From: Alteromonas sp. CI.11.F.A3 | Lineage (GTDB): Bacteria; Pseudomonadota; Gammaproteobacteria; Enterobacterales; Alteromonadaceae | Length of the DNA: 64,000 nt | Reading direction: 5' to 3' | Assembly: GCF_032925565.1 (NCBI RefSeq) | Contig: NZ_CP136708.1 | Coordinates: 1,736,001 to 1,800,000 of the forward strand | Shown: positions 20,176 to 28,813 of the stretch, piece after piece | How the letters are laid out: the number at the start of each line of letters is the position of its first letter | How positions within the stretch are numbered: the stretch's first letter is position 1 | Program-made: the position numbers and the translations under genes | The notes under the pieces: generated by a model | Database searches by the model: none | Told to the model about the DNA's origin: nothing | Seen by the model: only the letters and a program-made list of their open reading frames with translations

Positions 20176-20661
20176 TTAGTGATCGTGACCACAGCCGCCT
20201 GGCGTATGGGCATGGCCATGCTCTAACTCTTCAGCAGTAGCGTCGCGTACATCTACCACTTCAACATCAAACGTAAGCGGAATACCTGCAAGTGGGTGGT
20301 TACCGTCTACCACCACTTCATCATCAGATGTTTCGATTATAATGACCGATTGCTCACCTTCAGGTGTGGTTGCACGAAAAGACATGCCAACTTCAACGTC
20401 CATGCCTTCAAACATTGAACTAGGTACGCGCTGAACGAGTTCATCAATACGTTCACCGTAGGCTTTCTCCGGCTCAACAGACAAGTTGAACTTTTCGCCT
20501 TTTTCTTTCCCTATCAATGCGTCCTCTAGTCCCTCAATAAGAAAGCGGCGCCCTTGAAGCACTACAAGCGGCTCCTTACCGGCTGAAGAATCAAGCTCGG
20601 TACCGTCTTCGGTTGAAACGGTGTAGTGAAGGGTGACAACGCTGTCAGAGGTTATAGTCAT
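20176..20661 (-). CDS. slyD: FKBP-type prolyl isomerase/metallochaperone SlyD
   Basis: SlyD is a cytoplasmic prolyl isomerase and chaperone that also delivers nickel to hydrogenase in some species. The FKBP core and insert-in-flap are visible (LEDALIGKEKGEKF, EKAYGERIDELVQRVP, VDGNHPLAGIPLTFDVEVVDV). The C-terminus ends HGHAHTPGGCGHDH, a short His/Cys metal-binding tail, much smaller than in E. coli. The 161-residue product starts at ATG 20661. It is convergent with glnB and in the same direction as ygfZ, 54 bases downstream of it. Confidence 0.93.
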   Translation of the reverse strand: MTITSDSVVTLHYTVSTEDGTELDSSAGKEPLVVLQGRRFLIEGLEDALIGKEKGEKFNLSVEPEKAYGERIDELVQRVPSSMFEGMDVEVGMSFRATTPEGEQSVIIIETSDDEVVVDGNHPLAGIPLTFDVEVVDVRDATAEELEHGHAHTPGGCGHDH

Positions 20662-20715
20662 AATTTGTCCTGTAGTTTTGCCCTGCTGGGCGATGGTTAT
20701 AAGTTTGTTTAATGC

Positions 20716-21717
20716 TTATTTACGGTTTTTCACCAGTGAGCTCTTTGCCTGCTCAATGCTGTACGGTAAGGGGCTAGGGTAGCAGGTAATTTCAACTTGA
20801 TCAGCTAGGCGATGAATATCTTGCTCAGTGGTATCGTTTGAAAGCACGGCCATAAACCAGGTTTGTTCACTAAGTTCAGCTTTTCGAATGACCATGCCAG
20901 CGCGACGCCAGTTCTCGCCCAATTGCTTTTCTAGCGTATCGCCAGCGTTGATGTGAAACGCTTTTGGCACTGAGAAACTATAAGCTGCACGCTTGTTCTT
21001 ACCTAAAAATCGAGTGCGAGCAACTACTTCCTGGCCCATATAGCAGCCTTTGTCAAAATCGATACCGTTGAGTGCCTGTACGTTCATCATTTGGGGAACG
21101 TACTCACTGATGCCGGTTTCCTGAATAGAAGGTATCGCACTTTCTATCATAATAGCATCGTATACATTTTGTTCAAAAATGGCGCCGTTAGTATCTTTAA
21201 CTTTTTGCTCAAACTCAGCGACTAAGGAGGAATTCAGTACCACAAAATAAGCAGCGCGTTGAGTATCACTTTTAAATACCCACCCTGCGTCACTATGTAC
21301 ACTGGTTAATGGCTCACTAGGAAGGGTGTCAAAATAGCTGGCAAGCAACATTTGCCCTAGGTTTTCACCTAAGAAGAATTGCGTGTACTGATTTGATTCA
21401 TCGGTTATATCTACCTTTGAAAACACACCGTACTTATTCAGTTGAGCAAGGGAGTGAGCACCAGAGTCTTTGTTGGTTAGCATGAAAATAGCATTTTCAT
21501 GACGACCCACAAAAGAAACAGACCAAGTCTTTCCTTTATTATCGCAATGGGCACAATGCCTTACCGTATTCTCATCTAAGGCGTTGACGTTAACCGTCAC
21601 TTGTCCATGCAGGTAGCTATCAGCTTGCTCGCCTTCCAGCTTTATTAGCATGTTGTCTTTTAACTTAATTGCATAGTGCGAAGGTAAATCAGAAAGAGTC
21701 GTTAACGCTGTCATCAA
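20716..21717 (-). CDS. ygfZ: tRNA-modifying/Fe-S repair folate-binding protein YgfZ
   Basis: YgfZ is a tetrahydrofolate-binding relative of GcvT needed for full activity of some iron-sulfur enzymes such as the tRNA methylthiotransferase MiaB. The diagnostic motif KGCYMGQEVVARTRF is present near residue 230, with its conserved cysteine. The 333 residues match E. coli (326). It starts at ATG 21717 or the adjacent in-frame ATG. It diverges from sdhE-ygfX, the same neighbourhood as in E. coli, where ygfZ lies opposite sdhE (ygfY)-ygfX. Confidence 0.94.
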   Translation of the reverse strand: MMTALTTLSDLPSHYAIKLKDNMLIKLEGEQADSYLHGQVTVNVNALDENTVRHCAHCDNKGKTWSVSFVGRHENAIFMLTNKDSGAHSLAQLNKYGVFSKVDITDESNQYTQFFLGENLGQMLLASYFDTLPSEPLTSVHSDAGWVFKSDTQRAAYFVVLNSSLVAEFEQKVKDTNGAIFEQNVYDAIMIESAIPSIQETGISEYVPQMMNVQALNGIDFDKGCYMGQEVVARTRFLGKNKRAAYSFSVPKAFHINAGDTLEKQLGENWRRAGMVIRKAELSEQTWFMAVLSNDTTEQDIHRLADQVEITCYPSPLPYSIEQAKSSLVKNRK

Positions 21718-21926
21718 AGATTCCGAATGAAGAATTTATAATGTAGTAGGTGAGGGGTTTGCGCGCTTTATCAAGGGTAAGCCTTGAGATTATCACATTT
21801 TGAGGGGAATTCGTGTATCACCAGACACTATTGAAGCAGGTTTCTGTCTAAAAGGGCAGTGATCCTTCGCCCTTCACCGTGGTAATATGATGATAGTGTT
21901 AAAACAATAATTAAGAATGTGAATAT

Positions 21927-22184
21927 ATGTTTGAGCCAAAAAGACGCGCTAGATTAAAGTGGGCATGCCGCAGAGGGATGTTAGAACTTGATGTGTTACT
22001 CATGCCTTTTGTTGATGAAGCCTTCGACTCGCTAGATTACGAACAACAAGAAATATTTGAACGCTTACTTACCAGCGACGACCCGGACTTGTTTGCATGG
22101 TTTATGGGCCATCAACAATGCCAAGATCCAGAACTTGCTGGTATGGTGTCTACTATCGTTAATCGTGTCAAAGTACAGGGTTAA
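21927..22184 (+). CDS. sdhE: FAD assembly factor SdhE
   Basis: SdhE (YgfY/CptB) promotes covalent FAD attachment to succinate dehydrogenase SdhA and fumarate reductase. The 85-residue protein has the family motif RRGMLELD (RGxxE) near residues 16-22 and the helical pattern ending FAWFMGHQ. The start ATG 21927 lies in an AT-rich leader. The 209-base divergent region to ygfZ contains an inverted repeat AAGGGC...GCCCTT. Its end overlaps the probable start of ygfX by 20 bases. Confidence 0.95.
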   Translation: MFEPKRRARLKWACRRGMLELDVLLMPFVDEAFDSLDYEQQEIFERLLTSDDPDLFAWFMGHQQCQDPELAGMVSTIVNRVKVQG

Positions 22185-22692
22185 ACTCACTTACTCGCCA
22201 TGGAGACATGCAGTAGGAATGCTAATTCTTATTGCTGCTTTAGGTTTCAGTATTGTAAATTTACCCGAAGCCGTATGGACTTGGATAAGTCCAAGTTGGC
22301 TTTGGTTGTGCGCGCTGATGTGCACGCCTATATGTGTGCTGATGTACATAGCGTTTTGCCGGAATGCATGGCGTAAATTAAGCAAACCGACAGCGGCGCC
22401 ATCTAACGATGTTTACACGCTTACAGACGATGGTTCATTGCGGGCGTTGATGGTATCGGGTGAAGAGGTTTATTCGCCAGCGGTGAATCTTCATAAATCG
22501 TCATTATTGTTGCCATGGGGTCTAACCCTAAATGTGGAACGAACTGCGCGAAAATGGTACCAGCCGTATTACGAGCATGTACGCTGGGTATTAAAAGGTG
22601 AATGCTCTGAGGCAGATTATCGGCGGCTTTGCCGAGCAATAATCTTCGCTCAAGGAGCAGGCCAAACAAGGAATAACATTGATGTTTCGTGA
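22165..22692 (+). CDS. ygfX: YgfX-like membrane protein
   Basis: Small membrane protein. Two hydrophobic helices (AVGMLILIAALGFSIVNL and WLWLCALMCTPICVLMYIAF) precede a soluble part, as in E. coli YgfX (CptA), the partner of SdhE that has been linked to cytoskeletal toxicity. The frame is open from 22057, inside sdhE, but GTG 22165 gives the family-like beginning VSKYRVKLTYSPWRH and a 20-base overlap with sdhE. The identity rests mainly on position and topology; sequence similarity to E. coli is low. The stop overlaps the next gene by 11 bases. Confidence 0.7.
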   Translation: MSKYRVKLTYSPWRHAVGMLILIAALGFSIVNLPEAVWTWISPSWLWLCALMCTPICVLMYIAFCRNAWRKLSKPTAAPSNDVYTLTDDGSLRALMVSGEEVYSPAVNLHKSSLLLPWGLTLNVERTARKWYQPYYEHVRWVLKGECSEADYRRLCRAIIFAQGAGQTRNNIDVS

Positions 22693-23536
22693 GTATGCAA
22701 AAGCTTTGTTTAAACGTGTCGATACCCGACAGTTAATGCAATTCAAACCACCCACATTACCGCCTCGCATTTACACTAAGCAGATTAATATTGATAACAA
22801 ACACTACGGTGCGTTCTGTCAAGAAGTGGCGTGGCCAGATGCAGCAACCATGCATCCTTTGTATCTGCAAATGCTGTCTTTGCCCCTTCAAATGCAGTGT
22901 TTGCTTGATAAGAAAAGCCCGTTTCCTTTGCTAGGATTAATACATGCTGCCAATCGTGTAGAAGTGCTAGAGGAATGCGATTTAAGCGAGACGTTTGAAT
23001 GCCGCGTGCGATTCAGCGATGTTAGACCGCACTCGCGTGGCTGGGAAGTTGATGTTTCCTTAGACGCTTTTCAACAAGGGCGCTGTGTTTACAAAGCAAT
23101 CAGTAGCTACTTGGTGAAGGTGAAAGCGGTACACGTGGCACCTAGAGCTCCGCTGCAAGATACCACTGAAAGCTGTGTCGATAGCCCTAAAAGCTTGCTT
23201 GCAGAGCTCGATGTTACGTCGGACACCGGCCGACGCTACGCGAAAATTTCTGGCGACTATAACCCCATTCATTTATTTGGACTAAGTGCCAAAGCGTTTG
23301 GTTTTAAACGCCCAATTGCCCATGGAATGTGGACACTTGCCCGCGCGTTATCATTTGTACCCGTATCGGATGGTCAGCATATTTCAGATGTGGTTTGTCG
23401 TTTTAGACGACCCGTTATGTTGCCTTGCAGCATTAATATCTATCAAATGTGCCGAGATGAAGACCGCTCCATTCTGGAGATTACCAGCAGTGATGATCAG
23501 CAAGTACATCTGGATGCAGAGGTATCAACGCTGTAG
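22682..23536 (+). CDS. MaoC-like (hotdog-fold) dehydratase family protein
   Basis: The C-terminal half carries the R-specific enoyl hydratase/MaoC signature SGDYNPIHLFGLSAKAFGF...IAHGMW around residues 183-212, with the Asp and His expected of the catalytic pair. The N-terminal half looks like a second, degenerate hotdog domain. Such proteins hydrate enoyl-thioesters. The substrate here is unknown, and no fatty-acid genes are adjacent. I chose ATG 22682 over TTG 22679 because AAGGA is well placed. It overlaps ygfX by 11 bases, so it is co-translated with a gene of no evident metabolic relation. Confidence 0.82.
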   Translation: MFREYAKALFKRVDTRQLMQFKPPTLPPRIYTKQINIDNKHYGAFCQEVAWPDAATMHPLYLQMLSLPLQMQCLLDKKSPFPLLGLIHAANRVEVLEECDLSETFECRVRFSDVRPHSRGWEVDVSLDAFQQGRCVYKAISSYLVKVKAVHVAPRAPLQDTTESCVDSPKSLLAELDVTSDTGRRYAKISGDYNPIHLFGLSAKAFGFKRPIAHGMWTLARALSFVPVSDGQHISDVVCRFRRPVMLPCSINIYQMCRDEDRSILEITSSDDQQVHLDAEVSTL

Positions 23537-23685
23537 CTTCAGGCTATTGTCATAAGTCAGTATGTTGTCCTGCTGACTTTGCTAGTTTTATTGGCATGCA
23601 AAGAGTGTGGCGTATTTGAGCAGATTGTTTGAATGAAAAACACAGTTTTTAATTCGATGTTGCAAGTTAAAGTACGCACATAAAT

Positions 23686-23743
23686 AAAAGCCCATGTCTT
23701 AATATAGCGCAGTAAACATACTGTATTAAGACATGGGCTTTTT
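23686..23743. terminator. Long bidirectional hairpin between maoC-like gene and nadB
   Basis: AAAAGCCCATGTCTTAATA (23686-23704) pairs perfectly over 19 bp with its complement at 23724-23742. The 19-base loop itself contains a small CAGTA/TACTG stem. T runs lie on both outer sides, so it can terminate transcription from both convergent genes. The rest of the 23537-23804 gap shows nothing else. Confidence 0.88.
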
Positions 23744-23804
23744 CATATTTCTAAACTACCGCTGATGCTGTTAAGGGTAAGTGAAACTCACCCAGAACCA
23801 ACCG

Positions 23805-25466
23805 TCAAGAAATAAGTGTCCCTGGCACCGAAGGTAGCGCATCTTTCTCGGGACACAAAAAGGTAGGCGTCGGATTTTCAATTTGCCCAGGATGATCTAG
23901 GTTGAAGTGCAGCCCCCGACTTTCTTTTCGTTGCATAGCGCAGCGCACAATCAATTCAGCTACGGTAACCAAGTTCCTTAATTCAAGAAGGTTATTACTT
24001 ACCCTAAAGTGTGCGTAGTATTCGGCAATTTCTTGTTCCAGCAAGTTTATCCGCCGCATAGCGCGTTCTAACCGTTTGTCGGTGCGAACAATGCCTACGT
24101 AATCCCACATAAATAGGCGTAGTTCGTGCCAGTTATGCTGAATAATAACTTCTTCATCAGAGTCTGATACCTGACTTTCATCCCAAGGCAAAATAGCTTC
24201 TTCACAGGAAGCTGAAGGTAACGTAGAGATAATATGCTCGGCGGCAGCACTGGCAAATACAACGCATTCAAGTAGCGAGTTAGATGCCATGCGGTTTGCG
24301 CCGTGTAAGCCGGTATAGGCAACTTCTCCTATCGCGTACACATTGGCCAAATCTGTTTTTCCATTAAAGTCGGTTACCACACCGCCGCAGCTATAATGGG
24401 CTGCGGGCACCACTGGAATAGGCTCTCGGGTGATATCTATGCCTAATGAGCGGCATTTACGATAGATATTTGGAAAGTGTTTAACAATAAAGTCAGCAGG
24501 CTTATGACTGATATCTAAATACATACAGTCAGCCCCAAGGCGCTTCATTTCATAATCGATGGCACGGGCAACCACATCCCTAGGCGCTAAATCGCCACGC
24601 TCGTCAAACTTGTGCATGAAACGAGTGCCATCGGCGTGACATAAGTTCGCGCCTTCACCACGAAGTGCTTCGGTAATAAGAAAGTTTCGGGCTTGCGGGT
24701 GGAATAAACACGTAGGGTGGAATTGATTAAATTCCATATTGGCAACACGACAACCCGCTCGCCACGCCATTGCAATACCGTCACCGCTTGATACATCTGG
24801 GTTAGAGGTATATTGGTATACCTTGCTTCCACCGCCCGTCGCTAGTGAGATAAAGGGCGCGCGAATCACTTCAACATGCTCTTGTTGGCGGTTCCATACA
24901 TACGCACCAATAACCCGCTTTTTATCATCCTTCGATGGAATAAGGTCGATAGCGTTGTAACGTTCAAAAACGTGAATGTTAGGGTGAGCAGAGACAGCAT
25001 CATTTAATGTTATTTGCAGCGCTTCACCGGTGGCATCGGCGGCGTGAAGAATGCGTCTGTGACTATGCCCACCTTCGCGGGTAAGGTGGAAACGTTCTTC
25101 ACCAGACTCCGTTGTTTCGGTATCAAAGGGCACACCGTAACCAATAAGCCAGCTTAGCGCTTCTTTTGCTCGTTCGGTAGTAAAGCGTACGGCAGGCTCA
25201 TCACATAAGTCGCCGCCCGCTTTTAACGTATCTTGCACATGAGCATCGATAGAGTCTTGCTCATCGAACACCGCAGCAATGCCGCCTTGGGCATACCGGG
25301 TAGACCCTTCATTACGATCGCTCTTGCTGAGCACAATAACCTGACAGTGGTCGGCAAGCCTAAGTGCAAGGCTAAGCCCCGCGGCGCCGCTACCTATAAT
25401 CAGTACATCACATCGATGTTCAATGGAATTTGATGTGGAAGTTAGTGAAGATGACACTGATTTCAT
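23805..25466 (-). CDS. nadB: L-aspartate oxidase
   Basis: FAD enzyme that oxidises L-aspartate to iminoaspartate, the first step of de novo NAD synthesis. The N-terminal dinucleotide fold shows [16 protein letters not shown] near residue 20. Family text includes [29 protein letters not shown] text (here [17 protein letters not shown]) and HPTCLFHP. The 553 residues are slightly longer than E. coli (540) because of a Ser/Thr-rich N-terminus of about 15 residues. It diverges from rpoE, the same arrangement as in E. coli. Confidence 0.96.
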   Translation of the reverse strand: MKSVSSSLTSTSNSIEHRCDVLIIGSGAAGLSLALRLADHCQVIVLSKSDRNEGSTRYAQGGIAAVFDEQDSIDAHVQDTLKAGGDLCDEPAVRFTTERAKEALSWLIGYGVPFDTETTESGEERFHLTREGGHSHRRILHAADATGEALQITLNDAVSAHPNIHVFERYNAIDLIPSKDDKKRVIGAYVWNRQQEHVEVIRAPFISLATGGGSKVYQYTSNPDVSSGDGIAMAWRAGCRVANMEFNQFHPTCLFHPQARNFLITEALRGEGANLCHADGTRFMHKFDERGDLAPRDVVARAIDYEMKRLGADCMYLDISHKPADFIVKHFPNIYRKCRSLGIDITREPIPVVPAAHYSCGGVVTDFNGKTDLANVYAIGEVAYTGLHGANRMASNSLLECVVFASAAAEHIISTLPSASCEEAILPWDESQVSDSDEEVIIQHNWHELRLFMWDYVGIVRTDKRLERAMRRINLLEQEIAEYYAHFRVSNNLLELRNLVTVAELIVRCAMQRKESRGLHFNLDHPGQIENPTPTFLCPEKDALPSVPGTLIS

Positions 25467-25583
25467 GTATTTTTGTATATATTAAACGAGCAAAGGTTCG
25501 GCAAGTCTAAAGGATGAGTGGCAAAACACAATGATCCAGATGGCTTTGTCTCAGCATTTTTAACTATTTTTAATGCTTACACC

Positions 25584-25610
25584 GAACTTTTTGCAACAGT
25601 GTGCGTCTAT
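25584..25610 (+). promoter_or_regulatory. Sigma-E-type autoregulatory promoter of rpoE
   Basis: GAACTT (25584-25589) is followed after exactly 16 bases by TCTAT (25606-25610), matching the RpoE consensus GGAACTT-N16-TCTRA. It lies about 40 bases before the rpoE start codon. RpoE promotes its own operon in E. coli, so this is expected here. Confidence 0.82.
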
Positions 25611-25652
25611 ATCAATGCTTGTTAGAGCTATTGGGTAGTTGAAGTAGGAGTA

Positions 25653-26240
25653 ATGGCTCGAATGAGCGAGCAGATAACCGACCAACAATTGGTCGAAAAA
25701 GTACAGCGTGGCGATAAAAATGCATTTAACTTACTGGTAACTCGCTATCAGCATAAAGTCATGCATTTGGTATCGCGCTATGTAAAAAACAGCGGTGATG
25801 TGGCTGATGTTACCCAAGAAGCGTTTATAAAAGCTTATCGGGCATTACCAAACTTTCGTGGTGACAGTGCGTTTTACACTTGGTTGTACCGTATCGCGGT
25901 AAACAGTGCTAAAAACTATCTTGTTGCGCAAGGAAGAAAGCCACCCGCTAGTGATGTCGACGCAGACGAAGCAGACTTTTACGAAGGCAGTGATGCGCTT
26001 AAAGAGCAATCCACGCCAGAACGTAGTTTGTTAACGGATGAAATTGAAGAAACCTTATTTAAAGTGGTGGAAAAGTTACCTGATGACCTTCGCATGGCGA
26101 TAACCCTTCGTGAAATAGAAGGGCTAAGTTATGAGGAAATTGCAAATGTGATGGCGTGCCCAGTAGGTACCGTTCGTTCACGAATTTTCCGAGCGCGAGA
26201 GGCTATCGATAAAGTGATTCAGCCATTGTTAGAAAATTAA
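25653..26240 (+). CDS. rpoE: RNA polymerase sigma factor RpoE (sigma-E)
   Basis: Envelope-stress ECF sigma factor. It is almost identical in layout to E. coli RpoE: region 2 (YQHKVMHLVSRYVKNSGDVADVTQEAFIKAYRAL...FYTWLYRIAVN) and region 4 (LPDDLRMAITLREIEGLSYEEIANVM...VGTVRSRIFRAREAID). Two in-frame starts are possible: ATG 25653, very close to AGGAG, and ATG 25662, which aligns with the E. coli start MSEQ and has AGGAG 11 bases upstream. It heads rpoE-rseA-rseB-rseC and has a sigma-E promoter of its own. Confidence 0.97.
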   Translation: MARMSEQITDQQLVEKVQRGDKNAFNLLVTRYQHKVMHLVSRYVKNSGDVADVTQEAFIKAYRALPNFRGDSAFYTWLYRIAVNSAKNYLVAQGRKPPASDVDADEADFYEGSDALKEQSTPERSLLTDEIEETLFKVVEKLPDDLRMAITLREIEGLSYEEIANVMACPVGTVRSRIFRAREAIDKVIQPLLEN

Positions 26241-26268
26241 ATATAATGAAAATGAACTTTCATTATAT
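26241..26268 (+). repeat. AT-rich perfect inverted repeat between rpoE and rseA
   Basis: ATATAATGAAA, six bases (ATGAAC), then TTTCATTATAT: an 11-bp perfect stem starting right after the rpoE stop. No T run follows, so it is not a standard terminator. It could be an mRNA stability or processing hairpin that adjusts sigma to anti-sigma ratio. Confidence 0.7.
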
Positions 26269-26329
26269 TGAGCAGACTAACAGCTGTGTTAGGGTATTAA
26301 TTGATCACAGTTGATCAGGAAATGAATTT

Positions 26330-26929
26330 ATGACGCAACAGCAAGAAAATTTGTCCGCTTTCATGGATGGCGAAATAGATGGCGATGCAATCATTGATGC
26401 GATTAAGCAAGATGAAGAATTGCAGGCCAAATGGCAACGCTACCATGTTATTAGGGGCGCAATGCGCAAAGAAGCCAGTGTTGCACCGCAGTTAGATATT
26501 ACTGCCAGTGTTGCGGCCGCGCTTGAAAATGAGCCTGCTATTGTCGCGCCAAAAGCTTCACGTTGGCGTTCAATTCCAGTACTCGGCAGCGTAGTTCTTG
26601 GCGGTGTAGCTCCTTTTGCAAAACAGTCTGGCCAGTTTGCCGTTGCTGCATCGGTTGCGGTAGCCGTGATTTTAGGTGTTCAGCACTTTAATCAACCTGC
26701 GCCTACAGAGCCTTTCATGACAGCACCTACGGCAGGGCCGCAGGGTGGTTTAGCGCCAGTTAGCTTAGAGCAAACTCGCGCATTGCCTCGCAATGACATG
26801 AACGAAGTATTAGAGAAAAAGCGCAAAATCAATGCACTTATTGCCGACCACGAGCAGCAAGTTAAATTGAAACAAGCGCAAGAATCTGAAACTGACGATG
26901 CCGAGGCGAGTGCAGATAACCGCCCGTAA
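26330..26929 (+). CDS. rseA: Anti-sigma-E factor RseA
   Basis: Inner-membrane anti-sigma factor that holds RpoE inactive until cleaved by DegS and RseP. The cytoplasmic N-terminal domain reads LSAFMDGEIDGDAIIDAI...WQRYHVIRGAMR, the RseA signature. A single membrane helix follows near residues 103-120 (FAVAASVAVAVILGVQHF), and then a periplasmic tail rich in Gln/Lys/Glu. The 199 residues compare with 216 in E. coli. AGGAA precedes ATG 26330. A duplicated TTGATCA lies in the short spacer upstream. Confidence 0.94.
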   Translation: MTQQQENLSAFMDGEIDGDAIIDAIKQDEELQAKWQRYHVIRGAMRKEASVAPQLDITASVAAALENEPAIVAPKASRWRSIPVLGSVVLGGVAPFAKQSGQFAVAASVAVAVILGVQHFNQPAPTEPFMTAPTAGPQGGLAPVSLEQTRALPRNDMNEVLEKKRKINALIADHEQQVKLKQAQESETDDAEASADNRP

Positions 26930-26987
26930 GCAGTTCATACGACGCTTAATAAGAATATCGTTTAATGAAAATAGATTATCGTAATAA

Positions 26988-27023
26988 CGTACCAGCGCTT
27001 TTAGTGCTGGTACGCGTGTTTTT
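26988..27023 (+). terminator. Terminator-like hairpin between rseA and rseB (possible attenuator)
   Basis: CGTACCAGCGCT, loop TTT, AGTGCTGGTACG form a 12-bp stem with one G-T pair, and TTTTT follows four bases later. It lies inside the longest possible rseB frame but before the signal-peptide start I prefer. It could reduce read-through from rpoE-rseA into rseBC. Confidence 0.6.
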
Positions 27024-27069
27024 AGCCCACGTAAAAGTAAGTATTCGTCTTCGTGCCTTCATCAAAGAC

Positions 27070-28167
27070 ATGACCTATGCCCTTATAGTGTCTTTAGGTT
27101 TATCGTTTAGCGCCGCAGCGCGAGAAAACGAATCTGTGCAAAATACATTTTCAGAACGCGCTGAAACGTCACCGTCAACGTTGACCTCAACAGCAGATGC
27201 TTCACAAACTTCGGGCCAGGCAGCACCTCAATCAGTACCTCAAGCCACTGATGTAGTTGTCGTGAATCCCCATCCTCAAACAACGTCAGATTGGCTTATG
27301 CAATTAAGTGAAGTGGTGAAAACCCAAAACTTTGAAGTTGCTTTTGTTCAAAGTCGAGCGGGCCGCGAAACCATTCCCTTTTTATGGCGTCATGGTGTGC
27401 TAGAGGATGGCACCAGTATGGAACAGCTCAATTTACAAAATGGGCCAGGCCGCGAGCAAATTCGCGTTGATGGTATTGTGAGTGTGTTTGAGCCTGATGT
27501 ATCGCCTTATAGTCTTCGTTCTGAGTTTATCAATGGGCCTATCCCCAGCGAACTGCTTCATCATCCTGATAGATTAAAAAGCGGTTATGAATTTGTCTCT
27601 GTGGGCAGAGCTCGCGTTGCAGGTAGACCCGCTCAACAAATACGTATCGTTAGCCGCGACAATAGTCGCTTCAGCTACCAGCTATGGTTAGATGAAGATT
27701 CAGGCATGGTGCTGAAACTTAATATGCTTGATTTGCAGGGCGGATTGTTAGAGCAGATTCAAGTAACCTCACTTAAAATAACCGATGCCCCTGATGACTA
27801 TTTCGCACGTATTAATCAAGCGTCTTTACCTAAGCCAATGGCATTAACGCAAAAGCAATCGCGCCAACCAAATTGGGAAGTTAAGTACTTGCCTAATGGT
27901 ATGGAAGAAGTACGTGGTGATACTCGTCGCCTGGCCTTAACCGGGCAAGTGGTAGAATATAAAATGTACAGTGATGGCTTGGTCGATGTGTCTGTTTATG
28001 TGCAACCAGCAAAAGATGCCCTTGGTGGTGATTTAGTGCTTAGGAATGATTTGAGTACATTTTTAACGCTTACCGATGGAAATACGCAGGTGACCGTAGT
28101 GGGTGAAATACCACTGCAAACCGCAAATGCTATTGCTACCTCGCTTTCTCCTACGGCAGATAAATAA
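27070..28167 (+). CDS. rseB: Sigma-E regulatory protein RseB
   Basis: Periplasmic sensor that binds RseA and protects it from DegS cleavage until it meets mislocalised LPS. The lipid-binding N-domain and C-domain are recognisable by text shared with E. coli RseB: GPGREQIRVDGIVSVFEPD, YEFVSVGRARVAGRPAQQIRIVSRD, FSYQLWLDEDSGM and, at the end, VTVVGEIPLQTANAIA. The frame is open from ATG 26965, but that would put 35 extra residues and a strong hairpin before the signal peptide. ATG 27070 begins MTYALIVSLGLSFSAAARE, a normal signal peptide, though without a clear Shine-Dalgarno. Confidence 0.88.
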   Translation: MTYALIVSLGLSFSAAARENESVQNTFSERAETSPSTLTSTADASQTSGQAAPQSVPQATDVVVVNPHPQTTSDWLMQLSEVVKTQNFEVAFVQSRAGRETIPFLWRHGVLEDGTSMEQLNLQNGPGREQIRVDGIVSVFEPDVSPYSLRSEFINGPIPSELLHHPDRLKSGYEFVSVGRARVAGRPAQQIRIVSRDNSRFSYQLWLDEDSGMVLKLNMLDLQGGLLEQIQVTSLKITDAPDDYFARINQASLPKPMALTQKQSRQPNWEVKYLPNGMEEVRGDTRRLALTGQVVEYKMYSDGLVDVSVYVQPAKDALGGDLVLRNDLSTFLTLTDGNTQVTVVGEIPLQTANAIATSLSPTADK

Positions 28168-28607
28168 TGATTACTGAAACCGCGCGTGTTGTCGCAATAG
28201 AGGGCGATCTTATTACTGTTGAGGCTGCCATTAAATCGACTTGTAGTAGTTGCCAAGCCCAAAGTGACTGTGGCACGGGTGCTATATCCAGAGCATTAGC
28301 ACCTAAAACTCAGCAGCTAACGTTACGTTCACCTATGCCGGTAGCGATAGGGCAAGACGTAACCGTGGGTGTACCTGAAGAAGGGGTGTTAAGTGCCTCC
28401 GCGTGGCTGTATTTGTTGCCTCTAACGGTTTTTATCGCGGTCTTTGCCCTTGCAAATGCCACGCTATCTTCTATTGGGCTTAGCCATGAATTGTGGGGGT
28501 TGCTACCCGCCGCCGCATTTACCTTTGCAACTTATAAAGCCATCGCATTTAAACTTAAACGGCTTGATAAAGGTAAGTTTCAACCCGTACTATTGAATAC
28601 TATTTAG
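28167..28607 (+). CDS. rseC: SoxR-reducing/sigma-E operon protein RseC
   Basis: Membrane protein of 146 residues. The N-terminal cysteine cluster CSSCQAQSDCGTG near residues 29-41 and two membrane helices (AWLYLLPLTVFIAVFALANA and LWGLLPAAAFTFATYKAIAF) are the RseC pattern. In E. coli it is tied to keeping SoxR reduced together with the Rsx complex. Its ATG overlaps the rseB stop by one base. It ends the rpoE operon, and 206 AT-rich bases separate it from lepA with no evident terminator. Confidence 0.93.
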   Translation: MITETARVVAIEGDLITVEAAIKSTCSSCQAQSDCGTGAISRALAPKTQQLTLRSPMPVAIGQDVTVGVPEEGVLSASAWLYLLPLTVFIAVFALANATLSSIGLSHELWGLLPAAAFTFATYKAIAFKLKRLDKGKFQPVLLNTI

Positions 28608-28813
28608 CGTAATACTCGCGCGAATTCGGCAATATTATTACCAAAATGGCTACTTTGGCTTACATTATTCCAATCTTTGGCAATATAACCCACAAGCTTA
28701 TTCGCTTTTGTGTACAGAAATGGGTAAAATCCGCACGCGCTAGCTACAACACAAACAATAGCTACCATTCTTTTTTATATTAATGAATTTTTCTGCAGGT
28801 AATTTCCAGCATT

